Below are positions 24,725 to 32,549 of a DNA stretch of 64,000 bases, piece after piece. Within the stretch, counting starts at the first letter, position 1. Each line of letters opens with the position of its first letter. Source of the stretch: an uncultured Clostridia bacterium (lineage in GTDB: Bacteria; Bacillota; Clostridia; TANB77; CAG-508); the NCBI GenBank assembly GCA_944386755.1, contig CALXCF010000001.1:66069-130068 (forward strand), in the 5' to 3' direction. Made by a program: the position numbers and the translations under genes. The notes under the pieces were generated by a model. That model was given only the letters and a program-made list of their open reading frames with translations, was not told the origin of the DNA and ran no database searches.

Positions 24725-25474
24725 ATGAATTTGAAGGAAAATGAAAGAATTGACGATTTAGGTTGTAATAATTTAAAAATAATACAAAATAAAAATTGGT
24801 TCTGTTTTGGAATAGATAGTGTATTATTAGTGAATTTTGCAAAAAATATAAAAGAAAATTCTACAATATTAGATTTAGGTACAGGTACAGGAATTATACC
24901 AATTTTATTATCTGGAAAAGTAAATATAAAAAAAGCAGTTGGTATTGAAATACAAGAAAATGTTGCTGATATGGCAAAAAGAAGTGTGGAATTAAATAAT
25001 TTACAAAATAAAATAGAAATTATTTGTAGTAATATTTTAAATTTAAATAATAATTTTTTTATTGAAAAGGGTTTGGAAAATAAATTTGATGTTATTATGA
25101 CAAATCCACCTTATAAGAAAAAAGGGGAGGGTGTTATAAACGAAATAGAAGAAAAATTAATTTCTAGACATGAAATTACAGCTGATTTAGAAGATTTTAT
25201 TAAAGTAGCGAGTAATTTGTTAAAGGATAAGGGTGAATTTTATATAGTACATAGACCTGAAAGATTAGTAGATATTTTAGATTTAATGAGAAAATATAAA
25301 ATAGAGCCAAAATTAATGAGAATGGTATGCTCTAATTATAATAAACCACCTAAGTTAGTTTTAATTAAAGGAATTAGAAATGCAAATCCATTTTTAAAAA
25401 TTGAAAATAATTTGTATATTTATGATGAAAAAAATAATTATACTGAAGAAATTAAAAAAATTTATAATAGCTAG
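24725..25474 (+). CDS. trmN6: tRNA1(Val) adenine-N6 methyltransferase family protein (TrmN6/YabB)
   Basis: A 249-residue class I SAM methyltransferase. The SAM-binding motif LDLGTGTGIIPILL is at about residues 52-65 and the catalytic N6-adenine motif MTNPPYKKKG at about 125. The N-terminus (DDLGCNNLKIIQNKNWFCFG) is typical of the YfiC/YabB group that methylates A37 of tRNA-Val. The gene is 12 bp upstream of rsmI, and abrB follows, the same order as B. subtilis yabB-yazA-rsmI-abrB; the small yazA gene is missing. RBS GGAGAG precedes the start. Confidence 0.88.
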   Translation: MNLKENERIDDLGCNNLKIIQNKNWFCFGIDSVLLVNFAKNIKENSTILDLGTGTGIIPILLSGKVNIKKAVGIEIQENVADMAKRSVELNNLQNKIEIICSNILNLNNNFFIEKGLENKFDVIMTNPPYKKKGEGVINEIEEKLISRHEITADLEDFIKVASNLLKDKGEFYIVHRPERLVDILDLMRKYKIEPKLMRMVCSNYNKPPKLVLIKGIRNANPFLKIENNLYIYDEKNNYTEEIKKIYNS

Positions 25475-25486
25475 GAGAGAGTTTAA

Positions 25487-26311
25487 ATGGGAAAATTATA
25501 TATAGTTGCAACGCCTATTGGAAATTTAGGAGACATTACTTTAAGAGCAATTGAAATATTAAAAAATGTTGATATAATTGCTGCTGAAGATACAAGACAT
25601 ACATTAAAATTATTAAATCATTTAGAAATTTCAAAGCCATTAATAAGTTATCATAGGCATAATGAAGAGGTAAAATCAAAAGTATTAATTGAAAAATTAG
25701 AAGAAGGACAAAATATTGCATTAGTTTCTGATGCAGGGACACCAGGAATTTGTGATCCGGGTCATGAAATCATAAAAGAATGTATAGATAGAAATATTGA
25801 AATTATACCTATACCAGGAGCATGTGCAATGGTTAATGCATTAATCTGTTCCGGATTAGATACAAGTGAATTTACTTTTTTAGGATTTTTGCCTTTGAAT
25901 AAAAAATCTAGAAAAGAAAAATTAAATGAGATAAAAAATGCTAAAAATACAATTATTATTTATGAAGCACCACATAAATTAAAAACAACTTTATTGGATT
26001 TAAAAGAAATTGTTGAAGATAGAAAAATAGTTTTAGCAAGGGAAATAACTAAGATTCACGAAGAATTTGTGAGAGGAAAAATAGATGATATTATAAATGT
26101 AGTAGATAATATAAAAGGTGAAATTGTAATCTTAATAGAGAAAAATGTAACTGTCGAAAAGAAGGTAGAAAATTTTAGTAATATAACTTTAGAAGAACAT
26201 TATAAAATGTATGAAAGACAAGGGTTGGATAAAAAAGAAATAATAAAAAAAATTGCTAAAGATAGAAAAGTTAATAAAAATGAAATTTATCAGAAATTTA
26301 TAAATACATAA
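25487..26311 (+). CDS. rsmI: 16S rRNA (cytidine-2'-O) methyltransferase RsmI
   Basis: A 274-residue member of the tetrapyrrole-methylase-fold family. Signatures: LYIVATPIGNLGDITLRA at the start, AAEDTRHTLKLL at about 35, SDAGTPGICDPG at about 82 and GLDTSEFTFLGFLP at about 123. RsmI 2'-O-methylates C1402 of 16S rRNA in the decoding centre. It is transcribed with trmN6, 12 bp downstream, and followed by a terminator. Length matches the family. Confidence 0.96.
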   Translation: MGKLYIVATPIGNLGDITLRAIEILKNVDIIAAEDTRHTLKLLNHLEISKPLISYHRHNEEVKSKVLIEKLEEGQNIALVSDAGTPGICDPGHEIIKECIDRNIEIIPIPGACAMVNALICSGLDTSEFTFLGFLPLNKKSRKEKLNEIKNAKNTIIIYEAPHKLKTTLLDLKEIVEDRKIVLAREITKIHEEFVRGKIDDIINVVDNIKGEIVILIEKNVTVEKKVENFSNITLEEHYKMYERQGLDKKEIIKKIAKDRKVNKNEIYQKFINT

Positions 26312-26340
26312 TAAATCAGATATATTTCTTTACATGAGAA

Positions 26341-26362
26341 AAGGGCTATTTGCCCTTATTCT
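26341..26362. terminator. Bidirectional terminator between rsmI and abrB
   Basis: Stem AAGGGC / GCCCTT with loop TATTT (26341-26357). T-rich sequence follows on the plus strand and, on the minus strand, TTTTCTC follows the stem. It overlaps the end of the convergent abrB gene. Confidence 0.75.
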
Positions 26363-26628
26363 TTTACTTCATTTTCTTGATTTTCTTCTAGTTGTCCAAT
26401 TTTTTTAGAACAATTCTTACAAATTAATTTATCATGATAATTTAATAAATTTTTTGTATTACCGCAGAAAATGCAGTTTGGTTCAAACTTTTTTAAGATG
26501 ATAGATGATCCCTCAACATATATTTCGATAGGGTCTTTTTCAACTATATTAAATTGATTTCTAATTTCTATAGGTATAACAACACGTCCTAGTTCATCTA
26601 CTCTTCTTATAATTCCAGTTGACTTCAT
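26356..26628 (-). CDS. abrB: AbrB-family transition-state regulator with a C-terminal zinc-ribbon-like segment
   Basis: A 90-residue protein. The swapped-hairpin AbrB DNA-binding domain (residues 1-50) reads STGIIRRVDELGRVVIPIEI, very close to B. subtilis AbrB. The C-terminal half has two CxxC pairs (CIFCGN and CKNCSKK), suggesting zinc binding in place of the usual AbrB multimerisation domain. AbrB regulators repress post-exponential genes before Spo0A is active. RBS AAGGAGG and a good promoter are present. Confidence 0.9.
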   Translation of the reverse strand: MKSTGIIRRVDELGRVVIPIEIRNQFNIVEKDPIEIYVEGSSIILKKFEPNCIFCGNTKNLLNYHDKLICKNCSKKIGQLEENQENEVKE

Positions 26629-26675
26629 AAACGTATCCTCCTTAAAAGTTTTAGTTTACAATCCTATGCAATATT

Positions 26676-26704
26676 AATATATCACAATTAAGACAGTAGG
26701 TCAA
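26676..26704 (-). promoter_or_regulatory. Promoter of abrB
   Basis: On the minus strand: TTGACC (26704-26699), 17-bp spacer, TATATT (26681-26676), about 50 bp before the abrB start. Confidence 0.7.
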
Positions 26705-26756
26705 TTAAAATGTAATAAAAAGTCAAGTTTTGCATAAAATTATTTAGGTGATAACC

Positions 26757-27347
26757 ATGTTAAATATAGTGTGGCCAATTTTTATAATATTATCATTCTC
26801 TTATGCAATTTTTTTTGGAGATATAAATTTATTAAATTCAGAAATATTTAAAAGCACAGAAGATGCAATAAATCTTTCAATTAATTTATTAGGGACAATT
26901 TGTCTTTGGAACGGAATAATGCAAGTTGCAAGTAAAACATCTGTAATAGACAAATTAACCGGATTTTTGAAGCCTATTATAAGATATTTATTTCCTGAAT
27001 TAAGAACAAAGCCTAAAATTCAAAAAGAAATTTCTATGAATATGATCGCAAATATTTTAGGCTTAGGAAATGCTGCAACTCCATTAGGATTAAAAGCAAT
27101 GAAATCAATGCAAGAGGAAAATCCTCAAAAAGATAGATTAACTGATTCTATGGCAATGTTTATTGTTATAAATACTGCTTCAATTCAGATTATTCCAACT
27201 ACAGTTATAGCAATTAGAAATTCATTAGGTTCTGAAAATCCAACAGCAATTGTTTTTCCGGTATGGATTGCTACTATTTGTGCAGCAATTTGTGGAATTA
27301 TTGCAGTAAAAATATTGATTAAGGCAACTCAAAATGAAAAGCATTAA
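26757..27347 (+). CDS. spmA: Spore maturation protein A
   Basis: About 196 residues from ATG 26757 behind TTAGGTGAT (GTG 26748 is also in frame). A polytopic membrane protein of the nucleoside-recognition (Gate) domain group, with NMIANILGLGNAATPLGLKA (about 95-115) as the diagnostic motif. SpmA and SpmB together lower spore-core water content during maturation. spmB follows within 20 bp, so they form an operon. Confidence 0.92.
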   Translation: MLNIVWPIFIILSFSYAIFFGDINLLNSEIFKSTEDAINLSINLLGTICLWNGIMQVASKTSVIDKLTGFLKPIIRYLFPELRTKPKIQKEISMNMIANILGLGNAATPLGLKAMKSMQEENPQKDRLTDSMAMFIVINTASIQIIPTTVIAIRNSLGSENPTAIVFPVWIATICAAICGIIAVKILIKATQNEKH

Positions 27348-27365
27348 GAAAGGGATGTGCTAATA

Positions 27366-27893
27366 ATGAAGTTGGTAAATTTTATTTCAAATTTGGCTAT
27401 GCCATTGATTATTTTAATTATTGTTATATATGGTTTAAAAGAAAAGAAAAATGTTTTTGACGACTTTTTAGATGGTGCAAAAGAGGGATTAGGAATTGTC
27501 ATTAATATTTTGCCTACTTTGATTGGTTTATTTGTTGCAATCGGAGCTTTAAGAAGTTCAGGAATTTTAGATCTTATAATAAATATTTTAAATCCTTTAT
27601 TATCAATAGTTAAATTTCCTACTGAACTTATGCCTCTTGCAATGTTAAGACCAATTTCTGGTAGTAGTTCGATTGCTATTGCAACAGATATTATGAGAAA
27701 TTATGGTACAGATACACCATTAGGAATGATGGCTTCTGTTATTATGGGTTCAACAGAGACTACTTTATACACTATTGCAGTTTATACAAGTTGTGTGAAG
27801 ATTAAAAAGACAAGATATATCTTACTTGCAGCTTTAACAGCAGATATTGTTGGGATTATTACAAGTATAATAGTTTGTCAATTTTTTGTATAA
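27366..27893 (+). CDS. spmB: Spore maturation protein B
   Basis: About 175 residues from ATG 27366 with AAAGGG upstream. A membrane protein with several helices. The motifs LPTLIGLFVAIGALRSSG (about 58) and MLRPISGSSSIAIATDIM (about 97) match SpmB. It works with SpmA in spore-core dehydration. A separate promoter directly after the stop drives the next small gene. Confidence 0.92.
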   Translation: MKLVNFISNLAMPLIILIIVIYGLKEKKNVFDDFLDGAKEGLGIVINILPTLIGLFVAIGALRSSGILDLIINILNPLLSIVKFPTELMPLAMLRPISGSSSIAIATDIMRNYGTDTPLGMMASVIMGSTETTLYTIAVYTSCVKIKKTRYILLAALTADIVGIITSIIVCQFFV

Positions 27894-27897
27894 TGTA

Positions 27898-27926
27898 TTG
27901 ACAAATATTTCCATTTAGTATATAAT
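27898..27926 (+). promoter_or_regulatory. Consensus promoter for a small peptide gene
   Basis: TTGACA (27898-27903), 17-bp spacer, TATAAT (27921-27926): a perfect match to the housekeeping consensus, starting 4 bp after the spmB stop. Confidence 0.8.
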
Positions 27927-27955
27927 TATTAAAATTCAATTCAAAAGGACAAGTT

Positions 27956-28066
27956 ATGGTTTATAAAATTTTGTTATTTATATTCTTATTTTTTACAATC
28001 AGGAAAATTATAATTCGTATTTTATCAAAAAAATTATTGAAAGAAATAGGGAATATTAAAAACTAA
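27956..28066 (+). CDS. 36-residue hydrophobic/basic peptide
   Basis: A short reading frame behind AAAAGGAC, 30 bp after a perfect promoter. It encodes a hydrophobic N-terminal helix (YKILLFIFLFFTI) and a basic C-terminus (RKIIIRILSKKLLKEIGN), a layout of membrane-targeting small proteins and of type I toxins. It lies between convergent genes in a 350-bp gap. Function unknown; the promoter is the best evidence that it is real. Confidence 0.45.
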   Translation: MVYKILLFIFLFFTIRKIIIRILSKKLLKEIGNIKN

Positions 28067-28139
28067 TAGAAAATATTTTTTTGAATGTAAATTATTTCAA
28101 TACTAATTGATAAAAAGTAAGATTTAATTTAGTTTTTAA

Positions 28140-28231
28140 TTTTGTAGAGAAAATCCCCCAATTTTAAATATATGCATAAGGTTTTAAGTTTAGCCCCTAC
28201 AATTTGTTTATATTTAATTTTCTCTACAAAA
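28140..28231. repeat. 15-bp perfect inverted repeat with a 62-nt centre
   Basis: TTTTGTAGAGAAAAT (28140-28154) is repeated inverted at 28217-28231. The centre is unusually C-rich for this window on the plus strand (CCCCCA and GCCCC). No T-run follows on either strand, so it is not a simple terminator. It could be a small mobile inverted-repeat element or a structured RNA between convergent genes. Confidence 0.6.
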
Positions 28232-28244
28232 CAAATATAAAATT

Positions 28245-28724
28245 TTATCTGTGGTATGTTTCATTATGAGCAATTTTAAATCCTCTAAAAATTTGTTCTA
28301 ATAAGAAAACTCTTATTAATTGATGAGGAAATGTCATTTTTGAAAAGCATAATTTTTCTTGGCAATAATTTAAAAGCTCATTTGTTAATCCAAGTGAACC
28401 ACCAATAATAAATGTGATATTACTATTTGTCATAGAAAGATTTTCTATTTTTTCTGAAAATTGCTCAGAAGTTAATTGTTTTCCACTTAAGTCAAGGGCA
28501 ATATTATAAGAAGATTTTTTTAAATGTTTGATTATATTAGAACATTCCTTTTGTTTTATTTCATTAGCTAAACTTATATTTAATTTATCAGGTATTTTCT
28601 CATCTGGAAGTTCTAAAATTTCAAGCCTGCAATATTTTGAAAGTCTTTTACTATATTCTTCTATTGCGTTTTTTAAATAATCTTCTTTAATTTTTCCAAT
28701 ACAAATTATTTGAATGTTTAACAT
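28245..28724 (-). CDS. rlmH: 23S rRNA (pseudouridine1915-N3) methyltransferase RlmH
   Basis: A 159-residue SPOUT-fold enzyme. The C-terminal knot shows FIIGGSLGLTNELLNYC and KMTFPHQLIRVFLLEQIFRG, ending in ..HNETYHR, all diagnostic for RlmH. It methylates the modified base in helix 69 of 23S rRNA. It directly follows the walJ gene, a common Bacillota arrangement. Length is normal. Confidence 0.97.
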   Translation of the reverse strand: MLNIQIICIGKIKEDYLKNAIEEYSKRLSKYCRLEILELPDEKIPDKLNISLANEIKQKECSNIIKHLKKSSYNIALDLSGKQLTSEQFSEKIENLSMTNSNITFIIGGSLGLTNELLNYCQEKLCFSKMTFPHQLIRVFLLEQIFRGFKIAHNETYHR

Positions 28725-28738
28725 TATAATCTCCCATT

Positions 28739-29527
28739 TTAAATTGTAATAATTTTACTATGATTATCTCTACTTGCAACACAAAGTGAAATGCAATCTT
28801 CATTGTAATTATTAGAAATCAATTCATCTACAACAGTTTTATAAGCAAGCTCTGGAAAATTACTTTGTTTACTCAAGTGACCTAACATAGCATTTTTTAA
28901 GCCAGACTTTAATAAATGAGAAATTGTCTTTCCAGCCATTTCATTTGGTAAATGTCCTGTTGGACCTGCAATCCTTGACTTTAAAGTAAAAGGATATGGA
29001 GAACAACGCAATACTTCTGGATCATAATTTGCTTCTAACATTATAAATAGGCTTTCCTCTAGACTTTTTAAAATAGGATTTGTCATATGTCCAATATCTG
29101 TTGCAATACTTATTTTTTTATTATCTTTCCAAATGTTGAAACCACATGGATTTGCAGCATCATGAGGAATTGAAAAAGGTTTAATTTCTAAGTCTCCAAT
29201 TTCAAATTTATCTGATATTTTAAATGTTTTAACATTCTTTTCTGAAATTTTATCTTTTTGTTTTGGCATTGCATCTAATGTTTCTTGATTTACGAAAACA
29301 GGTAAGTCAAACTTTTTAGATAGTGTTCCAAGCCCTTGTACGTGGTCTACATGTTCATGTGTCACTAAAATTCCATCAAGTGTAGATGGATCAATGTTAA
29401 TATCATTTAAAGCGTTTTCAATTTTTTTGCTACTAACACCTGCATCAATTAATAATTTAGTATTTTGTGTTTCTATAAATAAACTATTTCCGCTACTTCC
29501 GCTATATAAACTACAAAACTTAAACAT
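28739..29527 (-). CDS. walJ: MBL-fold metallohydrolase WalJ/YycJ-like
   Basis: A 262-residue metallo-beta-lactamase-fold hydrolase. The N-terminus FCSLYSGSSGNSLFIET and the metal-binding motif THEHVDHVQGL (about 56) match the YycJ/WalJ group, and AGPTGHLPNEMAG (about 190) carries a later ligand. WalJ has been linked to coordinating cell division with replication and to DNA 5' exonuclease activity. rlmH follows at 14 bp. The usual walK/walR two-component genes are not adjacent here. Confidence 0.9.
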   Translation of the reverse strand: MFKFCSLYSGSSGNSLFIETQNTKLLIDAGVSSKKIENALNDINIDPSTLDGILVTHEHVDHVQGLGTLSKKFDLPVFVNQETLDAMPKQKDKISEKNVKTFKISDKFEIGDLEIKPFSIPHDAANPCGFNIWKDNKKISIATDIGHMTNPILKSLEESLFIMLEANYDPEVLRCSPYPFTLKSRIAGPTGHLPNEMAGKTISHLLKSGLKNAMLGHLSKQSNFPELAYKTVVDELISNNYNEDCISLCVASRDNHSKIITI

Positions 29528-29617
29528 TTTTATACCTTCCTTAAGGCATAAATTAGTTATTTAAACTAATTTTTCCTTTGTTAATTAATATATTTTTTCT
29601 TGTTAATGTCTTTTTGG

Positions 29618-30877
29618 CTATTCTTTTACTCTTTCGATTTTAGCACCAATTTTTCTGAATTTCTCTTCTATATTTTCATATCCTCTGTCAATATGTTCAA
29701 GATTATATATTTCAGTTTCACCTTCTGCTGCTGTTCCAGCAATTACGAGTGCTGCTCCAGCTCTTAAATCACTAGAGTAAACAGGTGCACCATATAATTT
29801 TTTTACACCTTCAAAAAATGCAGTTTTTCCTTGAGCAGTAATTTTGGCACCCATCTTATTTAATTCTTCTGTATATTGGAATCTAGATTCCCAAATACTT
29901 TCATTTATTACACTTGTACCATTTGCAAGAGCTAAAACAACTCCCATTTGAGGTTGTAAATCTGTAGGAAATCCTGGGTAAGGTAATGTTTTAATATTAG
30001 CACTATTTGGTCTTTTGTTACACCAAACACGAATACTATCACCATTATCTTCAACATTTCCACCAACTTCAATAATTTTTGCTGTAATTGATTCTAAGTG
30101 TTTTGTGATACAATTTTTTAAAGTTAAATCACCTCTTGTTGCAACTGCTGCAAGCATGAAAGTACCAGCTTCTATTTGATCTGGAACAACACTATATGTA
30201 CAACCACCATGTAATTTTTCTACACCATTAATTTTAATTACATCTGTACCAGCACCTCTAATGTCGGCTCCCATTGTATTTAAGAAGTTTGCAACATCTA
30301 CTATATGAGGTTCTTTTGCAGCATTATCAATTGTAGTTGTTCCTTTTGCTAATACACTTGCAAGCATAACATTAATTGTAGCTCCAACAGATACAATATC
30401 CATATAAATTGGAGCAGCTTTTAATTTTTTTGCTTTAGCATAAATTGTTCCTTTTTCCAAATTAACTGTAGCACCAAGCATTTCAAAACCTTTTATATGT
30501 TGATCAATTGGCCTTGCACCTAGTTTGCAACCACCAGGCATACCAACTTCAATTTCTCCTTTTCTACCAAGCATAGCTCCTATTATGTAATAAGAAGCTC
30601 TAAATTTGCTAGTTAAATCTAAAGGAGCTTTTGTAGTTGTAATATTTGTTGTATCAATAGTTATGCTATGTTCATTGTTCCAAGTTATTTTTGCTCCTAA
30701 TTGTTCTAATATTTCACACGAAATTTTTATATCACTGATATTTGGTAAATTTTCAATTGTACAAACTCCATCGATTAATAAAGTGGCAGGTAAAATTGCA
30801 ACTGCTGCATTTTTTGCTCCGCTTATTGTTACTTCACCTTTTAAAGGAGTAGGACCTTTTACTACTAATTTTTCCAA
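29618..30877 (-). CDS. murA: UDP-N-acetylglucosamine 1-carboxyvinyltransferase MurA
   Basis: A 419-residue EPSP-synthase-fold enzyme. The N-terminal KGPTPLKGEVTISGAKNAAV, the catalytic loop PGGCKLGARPIDQHIKG (Cys at about 116, the fosfomycin target), and the C-terminal SDLRAGAALVIAGTAAEG are diagnostic. It transfers enolpyruvate from PEP to UDP-GlcNAc, the first committed step of peptidoglycan synthesis. The N-terminal sequence is complete and the start is preceded by a GGGGG/TAA-type leader (weak SD GGGGGTAA). Confidence 0.97.
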   Translation of the reverse strand: MEKLVVKGPTPLKGEVTISGAKNAAVAILPATLLIDGVCTIENLPNISDIKISCEILEQLGAKITWNNEHSITIDTTNITTTKAPLDLTSKFRASYYIIGAMLGRKGEIEVGMPGGCKLGARPIDQHIKGFEMLGATVNLEKGTIYAKAKKLKAAPIYMDIVSVGATINVMLASVLAKGTTTIDNAAKEPHIVDVANFLNTMGADIRGAGTDVIKINGVEKLHGGCTYSVVPDQIEAGTFMLAAVATRGDLTLKNCITKHLESITAKIIEVGGNVEDNGDSIRVWCNKRPNSANIKTLPYPGFPTDLQPQMGVVLALANGTSVINESIWESRFQYTEELNKMGAKITAQGKTAFFEGVKKLYGAPVYSSDLRAGAALVIAGTAAEGETEIYNLEHIDRGYENIEEKFRKIGAKIERVKE

Positions 30878-30995
30878 TTAAATTACCCCCATTAATTCAT
30901 AAAAATAGAGTGTATTTTTGCATAACACTCTACTATCTATAAAATATAACATAAACTTTAGATTATTGCAACTGTTTTTTGGCTATCTTTATTAA

Positions 30996-31661
30996 TTATT
31001 TTTTTGCAGTAAGAATTCCAAATTCTTGGAATAACTCAATTAATTTAAATTTAAATTGTAATTCATTATTAGAGTCATCTGATATAAGAGCATATTCCTC
31101 TTCATCTAAATTTTCTTCCATAACTTCTTTAGATTCGTCAGGAACTACACCAGAAGAAACATCAACAAAACATAGAGGAGGAAACATTACACACCACCAG
31201 TTTTGACCTTTTGCTTCACCTATTTCAACACGTAGTGCATCATAATATCCTGCTGGTAAAGATATATCTCCGTAAGTCTTTGTAGGAAATTCAAAATTTC
31301 CAATATTTATTTTTATGTCATAAGAATAGCCTTGTTCAGTAATTGTATTTTTAGCAATTTGCTCAAAATCTTGTGAATGTTCTTGAACTATTTTAATTGC
31401 TTCTTCTTTATTTGTACAATCAGAGCAGATTTCTTTCATATAAGAAAGTAAATTATCTCTTACTATATATTTTAAATTTTGATCTTCTTGGCTATCACTA
31501 TTTGCAATTACATGTAAACGAAAAACACTATCTGCTAAATCTATCGATACATTTTGTGCATATGAAATTGCACAGATTGATGTATAGGCAAATAATAGAA
31601 AACTTAAAATTGTTACCATTTTTACCTTGGGATTTTTAATAAAATTTAATATCTTTTTCAT
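30996..31661 (-). CDS. spoIIR: Stage II sporulation protein R
   Basis: A 221-residue secreted signalling protein. An N-terminal membrane segment or signal (about 15-36) is followed by the SpoIIR core: FRLHVIANSDSQEDQNLKY (about 48), VRDNLLSYM, and AGYYDALRVEIGEAKGQNWW with CVMFPPLCF. SpoIIR is made in the forespore and activates SpoIIGA, which processes pro-sigmaE in the mother cell. The start is preceded by an ideal TTAGGAGGTAAC. It follows murA upstream on the same strand. Confidence 0.95.
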   Translation of the reverse strand: MKKILNFIKNPKVKMVTILSFLLFAYTSICAISYAQNVSIDLADSVFRLHVIANSDSQEDQNLKYIVRDNLLSYMKEICSDCTNKEEAIKIVQEHSQDFEQIAKNTITEQGYSYDIKINIGNFEFPTKTYGDISLPAGYYDALRVEIGEAKGQNWWCVMFPPLCFVDVSSGVVPDESKEVMEENLDEEEYALISDDSNNELQFKFKLIELFQEFGILTAKK

Positions 31662-31775
31662 AAGTTACCTCCTAAAAACTTTTTTTGAAAAATCTTCTAT
31701 ATAATTCATTATTGACAATTTAGGATTTTTTATACATTTTGCGAAAAAAGTCGATGAAATTTATTTGAAATATTC

Positions 31776-31804
31776 TTGACATATTTGTAAAGAAATGGTA
31801 AAAT
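31776..31804 (+). promoter_or_regulatory. Promoter with a long leader for the 31969 gene
   Basis: TTGACA (31776-31781), 17-bp spacer, TAAAAT (31799-31804). The predicted leader to the next ATG is about 155 nt, long for this window. Confidence 0.65.
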
Positions 31805-31915
31805 TTACCAGAAGAAAGAAATAAGAAAATTTAAATTTCCGTATGTTTCAGGTCATTTTACGTTATGAAAAAGTACATTTAATAAGTTTTGTTTTGCAAA
31901 AAGGGGGAATAAAAT

Positions 31916-31953
31916 TTTCAATCTGCAGTATGAATTTTCACAAAAGATTGAAA
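31916..31953 (+). promoter_or_regulatory. Leader hairpin overlapping the ribosome binding site
   Basis: TTTCAATC (31916-31923) pairs with GATTGAAA (31946-31953); the right arm runs into the AAAGGATG Shine-Dalgarno region of the 31969 gene. It may gate translation. Loop about 22 nt. Confidence 0.45.
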
Positions 31954-31968
31954 GGATGATGTTTTTTT

Positions 31969-32442
31969 ATGAATAACAAGTTAGAAACAAAAGAAAAGAT
32001 TTGTTCATTTTATGCAAGTGATTATCATTTTGAAATGATAGCATTACCTTACATGTGTAAAAGTTTAGAAGAGAACAAGGATGTAGTAATATTGACTGAA
32101 AATGATTTAAATGAGACAATGAAAACTTTATTATCAAAAATGAATTTTAAAGCTGATAAAAAAGAAACTATCTTAAATTTAGATTGGGAAAATAATGATT
32201 TAAATAAATTTAAAAGGATAAAAGATAATATAGATAATAATCGAAAAATGGTTATATTTATAAAAGGTAAAGAAAACTATATAAAAAATGCAAATCAAAA
32301 TTTAGAAAAATGGATTTCAAAAGCGGAAAATTTAAAAGTAATAGATTGTTATGATATAGAAGAGGTTACAGATAGGGCAAATGATATAATCAGTAGTTAT
32401 GATAAGATTTTAAGAACAGCAGGAGAAATGGAATTAAAGTAG
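31969..32442 (+). CDS. Hypothetical protein, weakly MEDS-domain-like
   Basis: A 157-residue soluble protein beginning KICSFYASDYHFEMIALPYM and continuing with an alternating alpha/beta pattern (KDVVILTENDL, then KMVIFIKGKENY, then LKVIDCYDIEEV). The start of the pattern resembles MEDS sensory domains found near some regulators, but similarity is weak. It has its own promoter and a long leader with a hairpin near the SD. It precedes a UDP-sugar pyrophosphorylase by about 100 bp. I cannot assign a function. Confidence 0.55.
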   Translation: MNNKLETKEKICSFYASDYHFEMIALPYMCKSLEENKDVVILTENDLNETMKTLLSKMNFKADKKETILNLDWENNDLNKFKRIKDNIDNNRKMVIFIKGKENYIKNANQNLEKWISKAENLKVIDCYDIEEVTDRANDIISSYDKILRTAGEMELK

Positions 32443-32549
32443 AGTTCTAAAGAATGTTGTGAAATTATTGTGAAAATGTTGAAAATTTTTTTAAAATAGT
32501 GTATAAATATTAAATAGTGATATTTTTTACTTTGAAAGGAACGATATTT

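Noticed and set aside
28140..28231. preQ1 or other riboswitch in the C-rich inverted repeat
   Set aside because: No match to core motifs I know, and it lies between convergent gene ends, not before a gene.
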